A stretch of DNA of 62,337 nt. It comes from Sphaerosporella brunnea. Its lineage: Eukaryota; Ascomycota; Pezizomycetes; Pezizales; Pyronemataceae. This document shows positions 54,023-62,337 of this stretch, in pieces. A program made the translations under genes and the position numbers. Numbering within the stretch: the first letter of the stretch is position 1; every line of letters starts with the position of its first letter. The notes beneath the pieces were generated by a model. It did not search any database. It was not told the origin of the DNA and saw only the letters and a program-made list of their open reading frames with translations. The stretch covers positions 1 through 62,337 of the forward strand of contig VXIS01000288.1 in NCBI GenBank assembly GCA_008704415.1, given 5' to 3'.

Positions 54023-54516
54023 CTAAGACTTCGATCCACGAAATGAGCAGGTGATTCCGGCAACAGTGCCATCGGGGGCGAGATTCCAGGAGACGTCCAT
54101 GCCCGTACAATGAGACACATCGACGAAAATGGACCCACTCTTTTGACGAACTGACGCCGGTGCCGGGGTGACTGCGGTTTCGCCCGTGACCTTCTTTTCC
54201 CGCTGCCTATCCTTCTGCTGATGATGTCAGAACGAATGCTGTGGGTTGTTGGGGTCTGGGGGTTCACCTTGCGATTGTCCTTGCGCCAGGCCTTGCGCCA
54301 GGCCTTGACCTTGGCCTTGCGCTTGGCTTTCCTGGTATCAGACGCAGGAATGGTGGGCGGCGACAGAACTATTGTGCAGTTGTCAGGCAAGGCTCGGTAG
54401 AAGGTAACAGGTGGTTAGATACCGGTGGCTTGAGGGGTTTCAGCTTTAGCAGCGGGAGCCGCGCTAGCGGCGCCATTAGCCCGAGCGCGTCCCTGAATTG
54501 ATCTGGATTCAGCCAT
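54023..54516 (-). CDS. small three-exon protein of cassette 2, 129 aa, paralogue of the cassette 1 gene
   Basis: Model: exons 54516-54423, 54368-54268 and 54217-54023, with introns of 54 and 50 bp at the same phases as in cassette 1. The protein reads MAESRSIQGRARANGAASAA at the start, then a basic helix longer than in cassette 1 through a repeated KAWRKAWRK, then SIFVDVSHCTGMDVSW and an FRGSKS end. Three near-identical ATGGCYGAATCC blocks occupy 54514-54559; only the third ATG is in frame with exon 2, and its context (GCTCCATGG) is good. The upstream ATGs could reduce translation or reflect drift. It faces the other copy, 1.8 kb between the stop codons. Function unknown. Confidence 0.7.
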
Positions 54517-54682
54517 GGAGCTGGATTGGATTCGGCCATTGAGCTGGATTCGGCCATGTTAACGGAAGATGGAAAGAAAGAAGACGAGGTTGTTGATGGT
54601 ATTGATGAAGAGATATTGCTGAGTTTACGCGGTGTGTGTCAGAGCGTGTGTAGCAGTGTTGATTGCGAGGTTCGGAGCCTGG

Positions 54683-54762
54683 CGCTTGGTTCTATCCTTT
54701 AAGAGGCGCAACCAAGCGGCTAAATTACCTCTAACCCTAGGGTATCTCTACACATACCCTAG
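54683..54762 (-). promoter_or_regulatory. two stem-loops upstream of the cassette 2 gene
   Basis: A 9-bp stem (CTAGGGTAT at 54737 with ATACCCTAG at 54754) and a second with a 9-bp core (CGCTTGGTT at 54683 with AACCAAGCG at 54710). They correspond in position and order to those of cassette 1; the second stem is shorter here. Confidence 0.55.
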
Positions 54763-54795
54763 TTATATTTTGTTACACCCGTTCATACTCGGATC

Positions 54796-55630
54796 TCTGT
54801 TGAGCAATGCAGCATTCCACCATCTGCGAATGACATGGCATCCGCGCATGAACCAGATATACTACTGCTCGTTTCTGCCTCTTGAGGAGCAGCGACTCGC
54901 ACTCAGCTCTGTACCTTGCAATATATCTCTTCACCTACGTTCTTAGTGTCCACTGCGTGAAACCTATCGTCCACAACCGTGTGGTCGCCACATGAGTGTT
55001 CACTCGTTGTCGATATTGAATATTGGTAATAGTAGCGTTTGGGTTGTTTGACCTTGGTGCGGCACTAACCTCATATGCGAATAAACATTGCGCGTCCATC
55101 ATGAATCAATCAGCTGCATCTCGAGCCCATGTTGTATGTTCGGGGTATGAAGGGATCAATGTAGGGCGATATCATCGGTATGGTATTGGGTCCGGGTTTT
55201 TTTTTTTTTCCCGTCTCTACGCGCTCCACGGAGGGGTTGATGAATGATGAGTGTAGAGTTTTGACTTGCTGTAGCGAGGGCCGAGGGAGCTCCGAGGGAC
55301 CACGGTTGATCTTCGCAAGTGATACGACACCGACACCGGCCGATGGATCGAAGTTGGCACCAGCAATGGCCAAAATCTCTCCAGAAACTGTCCGCCAGCT
55401 CCAAAACTGAATCTAACTACATCGCTATCTAACCCACCGTTACAGTTCATCCTTGGATGATATATGGTGACCAGATCTCACAATGAGCACGCTGCGTATC
55501 GTTTATGGGTCTGTGGTGACGGGCTGGCTAGACGAGAATGGCGAGACCGATAGTGCACGCGAATGTAAATCTCACTGCGAGAGTTCGGGGGCTCAGATAA
55601 GTATACTCAATTGCGCGTGTAAATGGAGGA
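54796..55630. other. no gene recognised
   Basis: Contains a run of 14 or more T near 55198. Short frames only. It includes the downstream side of the gene at 55631-56819. Confidence 0.4.
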
Positions 55631-56819
55631 TCATGCGTCGCAGAGTACAGTCACTGGCCGTCGCCGATAATATGTCAGAACCGAGCGCACGGCCATGCGC
55701 ATGGTTCCCACAGCCGTTAAGTCCTGATCGGCGATTTCATCCCAGCGCCCTTCGGGCGCCGCCGAGACCATGTTATGTCGAAGTAGAACTCCAGCTCTGT
55801 CCTCTTCCTCCCCCAGTCCCAGCGTTTCCCAAAACTCCTGCTCAATCATGGCTTTGACTTGGCTGACGCTTAGGCTTGCGGGAACCACAAGATCAGGCCT
55901 CGGCTGCACCCTAGATGGCACCATCATCCACAGGTTCTGCACGACCACGTAGACCATCTGCGGTTCCATGCCTTCGGTGGAATGCGAGTGAGTCACCGCT
56001 TCGTCGATTCCCACAATCCCCACAAACACCGTTGGTTGCTGCACACACTCGGCGCAGCCCTTCTTTCGCACGAAGTCCACCAGGTCCGAGGGAGAACCAT
56101 CCTCTATGCGAAGCTTGCAGAGTTCGGAGCTGGTCAATCGGGGAACCAGGGGCAAATCCAATGGTGAATCCATCAGTTGACCCAGATATCCTTGCACGAT
56201 GCCAAGAAGTTCCCCTACGGTGATTCTCCTTGGACATGGAAGCCAGATCTTGATGGCGAGACTCTTCGACTTCCACACGACTGTGAGGACAGGGTCTGAA
56301 AACATTGGCTGACCGACCACGGTGAATTTCCCGAGACAGTACGGCCAGCTTCTGGATACGATATTCCAATCGCTCGGCTGAATAGGTTCGAGGCTCATAT
56401 CGAGCACCCCGTCCACATCTATCTGCAGCTTGTCGGCGACGGCCATTTTCATGTCCTGGGTTCGATGCTGAGGTCAGCTTCATTACGCTCGACCGACCAT
56501 CGCCAGTTTGCGGGCACGAGTGACCGAAACTCACCCCGTATGTCTTCAAATATTCCGAGGGTATGAAATAGATCCTGTTATCACCGGGTACGACAAACTT
56601 CAGCGGCGGAACTTGGATTCCGAACGACCTCGCGTACAGCTCAAACTGAATGAACTGTTCGCTGCGCACAGTCTCAGAGTCGGGGGGGATGTCGAAGGAG
56701 CCGAACGCAGGTGCGGGTCGACACCTGATAGGTGCACTCATTCGTGGTGTTGGTAAATATGGCTGCCACAACGGGACGCCAAATCGTGTCTGGTGAAGTG
56801 CATTCGCCGCGGTTTCCAT
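55631..56819 (-). CDS. two-exon protein of unknown function, 369 aa
   Basis: Exons 56819-56535 and 56455-55631. The 79-bp intron has a GTGAGT donor, a GCTGAC branch and a CCCAG acceptor, and both exons join in phase 0. Exon 1 contains VRSEQFIQFELYARSFGIQV and IYFIPSEYLKTYG. Exon 2 contains two stretches of similar shape, SLAIKIWLPCPRRITVGELL and, later, YVVVQNLWMMVP...SLSVSQVKAMIE: strand, turn, hydroxyl residue-Val, helix, as at the start of a ubiquitin-like beta-grasp domain. This likeness is weak. Hydrophobic and charged residues alternate as in folded cytosolic proteins; no signal peptide. An internal Met (MSAPIRC at 56741) is an alternative start. No repeats or damage were seen. Confidence 0.65.
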
Positions 56820-57988
56820 ATCTTCAGGATTGTGGTGTCAAGACGAGGTGTGTGGTGTGGAGGAACGGCTCTGGTTTTCTCACAGCGTGGTTGACTTATT
56901 GTTGGCGGGGGGGTTAGGGCTGGTAGGTCGCCAATAGGGTTCTCCACTCGACTCACTCCGAGTGAGCGACAATGCTCAAATACCCACTTTAACATCCCAG
57001 AGTATGGTGTGCCGGCAGTGAAAAGAAACTGCTGACACCTTCGCACGTCACCCGGTCGGCACAGCATGATTGCAGCCCCCCCAACCGTCCCCCACCACTC
57101 CGGGTGAACCCCCGACCAGACCTGTCACTCTTGTTTTGCCTTTGCAACCCACCGACTCTTAGAATAGATTGCGGTGGCGTCTCCCGGAGAACCTAGGATA
57201 TACAGACCTCTAACATTGATTCAACCTCGCAACATCGCGGGTGGGATGATAGATGGCACGACCATAAGATGAGACGGGATGGGTTGAAATGTGTTGGGAT
57301 GAGTATATAGTGCAGGCACATATAAACCGCGTCGTTTCACGTCCCCGGTTGGTGGAGATGGGTGGAGATGGACGACCACAATCAAAGCCGTCATCCCCGC
57401 GTCGGAAATCAGAGCAAAACAAGCATCAAGCAGATGCGCTTTACAATCCAGCGCTTTCCGCTCTCACTGTTCCCGCCCTTGCGTGCTGGCTGTCAAAAAT
57501 CGCCTGTATGGATTGTGGAAAGCTTGGACCAGCTTGCATGGCTCCGCTATAGCCAGCTGCCAATACCTTGAAGGTTACCATGTCTGCGCAGAGAGCTCAG
57601 ACCCGGGTCCTCTTTCGTCATGACTTTCAGCAAATACGCACCAAATCCACAATGCCTGAGCCGCGTGCCTTTTCGGGGGTCGACTCGGGGTGTCTATCAA
57701 GCTAGGTACATCAAGCGTCACTCAACCTGAATCGTAGCTCTACACCATCCAGCACTGGACCCATATCCCCACTCTACACCACTCCTGTCCCATGCATACA
57801 AGCTCCATGCGTAAAGAAAAAATGCCATATGTCCAGCATACCACCCCGAAATTTTTGAAAAGAGCAGGATACCGGCGAATTTTTGAGTGGTCCACAATAC
57901 CACAACCTAAGGCGAGCGTAAAGTACGGTAATTCCCTGATCACAGTTGATTTCTATTGCTAGCTATGTACTCTAGTTATGTCGCGCGG
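56820..57988. other. no gene recognised
   Basis: Upstream of the two-exon gene, so it probably contains that promoter. Frames here are short and on both strands. Confidence 0.4.
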
Positions 57989-57996
57989 ATACAAGT

Positions 57997-58848
57997 CAGG
58001 GCTGTCAAAAGTCCGGCCAGTCCGGCTTTGAGCGCGGCCTGAACCGGACTGATTGAAACGGGCTTTTAAAATCACGGCCCGTTTGGACCAGGCTTTTTGG
58101 ATCGAGACCCAGGCGCCTACGGGCACCTGTCAGGCCCAGAAGTACCCTGCGCCCCGCGCGCCCGCCAGGCATCTGTATTTTTTTGCTTACACATACACAA
58201 AGGAAAGAAACATGAACCCGTGATACAGATTCAACAACCTGAAGGACCTCCAGCTACCCTCCATCTCCGCCGCCCGCTGTTCCAGGTCACTCAGCATACG
58301 CTCCACCTGATGAATTTGAGAGCGCGCGAGCTTCCCTCGCCCAGGATTTCAGGCATTCTATGGCTTCGATAACATCGTCTCCCAGGGAACCGTGCTGATC
58401 CGTAATGGGGAATCGGCCCCTGGGAATTGTTAGTGATGCTTCCATCAACACCAACTTGAAAGGAGACTCTCACCCGCTCAACACACGTTCTGCTTCAGCG
58501 GACATCGCTGGAATCGCATTAAGCTGAACCTCCGACTCTCGTCCGAGTCGCTGATTTTGGGGTGGATCGACCCGTCTTTTGATTGCGACCGACGCTTTAG
58601 CTGCGGCGAAAACAGAACGAGAAGCGCTTTTTGTGGCCCCGCGTTCTGCACAATGACCGACCCGACCTTAATTCAGGACCGACCCGACCTTAATTCAGGA
58701 TACCGGGCACCGGCCGGCACCTATCAGATATCCAGGTTTTTCTTATGCCGGCCGGAACCTGTCGGGCTTGCCACATCACCGGCCTGACCTGACCCACTCC
58801 GTGGGGCCCTGTTTGACCTGGCGGCCGGCCGGACTATTGACAGCCCTG
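57997..58848. mobile_element. non-autonomous hAT element, copy A4, with target duplication
   Basis: Left end CAGGGCTGTCAAAAGTCCGG; right end reversed CAGGGCTGTCAATAGTCCGG. A perfect 8-bp duplication, ATACAAGT, flanks it at 57989-57996 and 58849-58856. At 852 bp it is the best-preserved copy. On the minus strand at about 58470-58525 it keeps a decayed piece of the transposase C-terminal motif seen in A2. A 21-bp direct repeat (CGACCCGACCTTAATTCAGG) lies near 58660-58700. Confidence 0.95.
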
Positions 58849-58856
58849 ATACAAGT

Positions 58857-59805
58857 ACGGGCATCATGGCCGTGCGTGCCACCACAACCCCGAAACCCCG
58901 CAGCGTCGTGGCGCGTGCGGTCAGAAACTTCATCGCGACCCTCTTTCACACGCTTGTTCTGTTGTCTAAGTGGTTGATACTTGCGCATGCGCTTGCTTCT
59001 TCTTGTTCTTTGGCCGTCCGCAAGGTCTGTTTGTGAGTGACGGTTCGCACGGGTCCAAGTGAGCATCCCGCAGAATCTGACTCTGTATCTGTGTCTGGAA
59101 AAAACTGTCTGAGCCAGCAGTGGAGTCCTCGGCTTGGTTGCTCTCGGCGTGGTGTTGAGTAATGGCTGACCTGTCCCAGGATGCGGACCTGCTGCATGTT
59201 TGTAACGGGGAAATTGGATTGATAAGCCGCGACGACAGTTGAAAGACGTAGATAATAGGTATGTATGAAGGAATAAAATCCACGGGGGGGGGGGCGCGAT
59301 GTATGATGGCGTGCTGGCGATTTTAGATCAGGGCATCACCGCCCTGCCGGATTAAGTGTTGGGATGTCTGTGTGGTTTATGATCCGCCTTGTACGAGTAC
59401 AATTGCATTCGGCGGCGTGGAGGTCGATTGTTAGGTACTGCTGTTCTGTCAAATCATACATGTTCCTCTCCCTTTTCTTCTCTTCGTTTCTGTGGCAGTC
59501 GGAAATTGAGCTGTAGTTTCGTCGAACTGTGTGGTGTCGTTCTATTCGGTCAAGGTATCAGGTGCAGGAGACCGAGCAGCCTCCTCCCCGCACCTGCCCT
59601 CACCTGCATCTCTCTAGTCATCTCACTGGCGAGCCCGGATACTGGAGCTTACCCTTTTCCACCGTGCTTGTCTGTACAAGGTATCTTCGTGCTGCTGGAC
59701 TTGAATAGCGCTGAACACATGTCGGCGACCTGAGTGACGTCGTGACCGACCCGGTCAATTGAGCATTATGACGATGTCTTGAATTCATGGCTGAATGGTT
59801 GTCTG
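58857..59805. other. no gene recognised
   Basis: Includes a run of G near 59284-59294. The right part may be the 5' leader of the LINE relic that follows. Confidence 0.35.
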
Positions 59806-60590
59806 CGACGGTCGCGAGAGTTTGATATGATACTGAGCAAAGTGAGGACGCGCGATGAGGAGATGCGGGACGTGGGCGCGTACGCCCCTCTGGCCTCCCC
59901 AGCCCCTTTCCCCGCCGATATCGAAGGACCTTTGGGTCGGAAATTCGCCGCCCTCAAGGAAGGATACGATGCCATCATGGCCGATTTGGTCACGATCGTA
60001 CTTGAGCTGAGAGGTACGGTCGACCGGCTCTCTGCACACAACGATGAGCTTCTGGTTCGGATCAAAGGGCTCGAAGCGATAAGCCCTCGAACCACGATGG
60101 TATCACACGCGGCGACCCAGACGTTCCCCCCTCCATGGGTTGCCAATTCTGCCACCCAGACGCTGTCAGCACCCCCGCCCCCGCCAGCAACGACGGCGGC
60201 GGAAATGCCAGCAACTTCACCTTCTGCGACAAAGCCGGAACGTAAACGCTCCCGGCACCTAGCCCGGTGCAGAAACCGACAAAGCACGCATGGGAGATCC
60301 CCCCCCCCTCCCTGATGCATTCGAAGCATGCAGGGCCGAGCGACGCACTGGTCTCGATACGCCCAACGCCTGAACACGCCCGAAGAACCAGCCCCGTCCG
60401 CCCCGCCCCTATGAGGGTGAGGCGAAAGAGGGATGGAGGAAAGTTGAGAGAAAGAAGGGCTGGCGGCCCTCGGGCCGTACTGCGGCACAGTCAGCCGGGA
60501 AGAGCGTCCTGTCCTGGGCCCAAGTGGCCGGTGACGGAGCTGTGTGCGTCGACTTCTACATAAGAGGAGGCGCAGGCAACACAAAGCCAT
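59806..60590 (+). pseudogene. LINE ORF1 (gag-like) relic
   Basis: The first frame, to 60315, has a charged helical segment (LVTIVLELRGTVDRLSAHND) and a Pro-rich stretch with ATQTFPPP and ATQTLSAPPP repeats. Another frame then gives KEGWRKVERKKGW and SVLSWAQVAGDG, the WAQVA-type motif near the end of gag-like proteins of fungal non-LTR retrotransposons. Frameshifts and stops disable it. No ORF2 follows. A link to the LINE family of 15561-17036 is possible but not shown. Confidence 0.4.
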
Positions 60591-62337
60591 AGACAACGCG
60601 CAACTCCCCAGGAGGGCACAAAGACGGGTAAGGAGAGGGGGAAGGGCAAGGAGAGGGAACAGCGTGAAACACAGTCCTTTCTGCATACTTTTGGCGATTT
60701 CCTTGATTTTTTTCCTTCGGAGGAGCAGGCCCACAGTCGGACCCCGAGCCTCGGGGTAGCGATATAATAATTTTGAAATGATTGGATAAACTTGATGTGT
60801 TATATTGTTGATTGTTTTGTGTGTTGGTGATTCCTTTGGGCTCCTTTCCGTTTATTTCGGTTTTTTTTTTTTACCTAATTTGCCCCATTAGCCGGGGCCC
60901 CCCAATTTTCGCGCGTTTGAGGGCCTCCGAGGAGCCCCGGTTGACGGGGGCGGGTAGGGGGCAGCTCCGGGTGCGCGGGCCCGGCCCGGGATCCTTTAAT
61001 AATGATTTTGCACATCCCGATTGAAAACCCAAAAACCCATAAACAACCACCAAAAAGCAAAAAAGTCCAGGGCTGACCCAGGGGCCGTTTTGGGCGATGG
61101 CGGCCGCTCAGGTAATCCTCAAAACTCTATTGAAAAAAAAAAAAAAAGCGAAAACCGATATCACCACCAAAGCAAAAAAGACCGATAGGGGCCACCTGAA
61201 TTGCAAAGGAAGACTGAAGGGCCTCGACGTAGTGATGCGGACCAAAAAACCGGCGAGCCAAGCCGACAAGCCGCCGCGACCATGAGAGGAAGGAGGGTCC
61301 TCCATGCCCCGCTCCCGGCCGAGCCAGCTTCGACTTGTGCTATAACATGCCCTGTCAAGCCGAGACCGCAGGCTTGGGGAAAGGCTCGGAGCAGCAATTG
61401 GCTTTTTTTTAATTTTTTTGGAACGACTTTTACAATTGATTCCATATCTGAGCCGGTTGATTAGGTAATGGTTTATTTAATGTGTACAAGAATTCGCACA
61501 CAGCGGACCACATTACCAGTTTTGTTTGTCGCGTGTATTGGTTATAGATCCCATATATCTGATCCAGAATCAAAAGCCCTTGGGGGTCAGTTTTGCTGCT
61601 TTAGGTTTGCGCTCCTTGCTCTACCCCACCCCCTTCACCGCGGCTCTCGGGAGGAGAAATCCGGATGCTACTGGCCATCATCATGGGCACCACCATCTCC
61701 GCCTCGCTCAGGATGAGGGTTCTAGACGGGGGGGGGGGTTTTTTTATAGGGGGGGTTTTGGTTGTTTTTTGTGTTTATGTATTTTTTTGTTGGTGTTTTT
61801 GGGTAACCCGTGTGCTCTCCCTTTGTGAGCGACCCAACACAATTTACTGTCACCTCTGCTTACGGTCGTTCGTCTTCGGAAAACCGCACCCTTTCGCTCT
61901 TAGTAGCACCCCGAAAGCCCTCTAGACCGAACGAAACCAGCTCGAGCACTATGGAGACCCGCACTGTCTTCTCCCACATCCTCATCCTCCTATTGAAAGC
62001 AACATTCTCACCTCTCTGTGTTCCCATCGCGCCAGCAGCCCTCAGGGCAGCAGCTCCAGAGAGCAAGCAGCAACAGCTTAAGCTCTTCTTTATAGCAGCT
62101 CTAAGCTAAAGAGCTTTCTTCTACCGTTTGTATACTTTGTTATATTGATGCCCGTGTTAAATGTAAAATGTCGTTAATGTTTTTACGTTAAATATTATTT
62201 TTTATATATTTGTCCCCCAGTGCCCCCCAGTCATCGAAGAGAGCTGATTAGAGGGGATTTCGAGGGAGGCATCTTGTGTGGTATGCCATGCGTTGTAAAT
62301 TCGGGGCAGTTAAACTGACACCTGATTGAATTCCACA
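60591..62337. other. no gene recognised; several homopolymer runs
   Basis: Contains runs of T (60861-60871), A (61133-61147), T (61405-61412) and G followed by T (61729-61746). Short frames only. The right edge carries no recognisable gene start or element end. Confidence 0.4.

Larger units (their letters stand above)
54023..54795 (-). mobile_element. cassette 2: second copy of the gene-carrying unit
   Basis: On the minus strand, similarity to cassette 1 starts at exactly the same boundary (GATCCGAGTATGAACGGG, ending at 54795) and continues through TGTAAC, both stem-loops and GCAATCAACACT to the leader and gene. Its 3' boundary is not seen: past the stop codon the sequence is unlike cassette 1, and a gypsy fragment lies 150 bp further on. 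It is an inverted, partial second copy. Confidence 0.6.

Noticed and set aside
54514..54559. Upstream ATGs in cassette 2 as the real start
   Set aside because: They are out of frame with exon 2; only the third ATG yields the protein conserved with cassette 1.
59281..59295. Homopolymer runs (also near 4936, 55198, 61133 and 61729) as signals
   Set aside because: Long single-base runs are common in such DNA and prone to assembly error; no element end coincides with them.
1..62337. CRISPR arrays, bacterial operons or phage genes
   Set aside because: The introns, kinase family, telomere repeat and transposons are fungal; no regularly spaced identical short repeats were seen.

Overview
The window reads as nuclear DNA of a basidiomycete fungus, probably an Agaricomycete. 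The basis is the FunK1 fungal-type kinase family, spliced genes with very short introns (47-83 bp, mostly GTRNGT...YAG, several with CTGAC or CTAAC branch sites), CT-rich leaders before start codons, an interstitial TTAGGG array, and many hAT, LINE, gypsy and tyrosine-recombinase relics. The genus cannot be fixed from sequence alone. It is an accessory, transposon-rich region: a few probably intact genes stand between decayed mobile DNA and long stretches with nothing recognisable. I saw no rRNA, convincing tRNA or CRISPR.

Left part (1-11 kb). The edge carries a broken minus-strand gene start (1-438), then a 310-residue PD-(D/E)XK nuclease-like protein (1011-1943). After a hAT element (3998-4835) and LINE debris comes a three-exon coiled-coil gene (9477-10561).

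Middle (11-44 kb). This holds three copies of one LINE 3' end, an interstitial telomere repeat (17490-17517), a second hAT copy with transposase C-terminal remnants (21622-22453), a three-exon gene with weak ubiquitin-protease resemblance (22604-24445), a candidate gene at 26963-27930, a third hAT copy (33488-33983), a FunK1 pseudogene (35688-36999), a broken tyrosine recombinase (38348-39187) and another TIR element (40057-40894).

Right part (44-62 kb). An intact 822-residue protein combines a PD-(D/E)XK-like domain with a FunK1 kinase (44990-47458). A four-exon gene with an acidic tandem repeat follows (49112-50373). Then comes the most unusual feature: two convergent copies of a small three-exon gene (51667-52187 plus, 54023-54516 minus). 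Their upstream regions share a sharp boundary and two stem-loops, and their introns are more alike than their exons. A fourth full hAT copy (57997-58848), a two-exon gene (55631-56819) and a LINE gag-like relic (59806-60590) close the window.

Together the nuclease-like protein, the nuclease-kinase fusion and the kinase pseudogene fit a lineage-specific, fast-turnover gene set of the kind fungi keep among transposons. No metabolic pathway or operon-like unit is visible. Exon joins were worked out by eye from splice consensus and reading frame and need transcript evidence.
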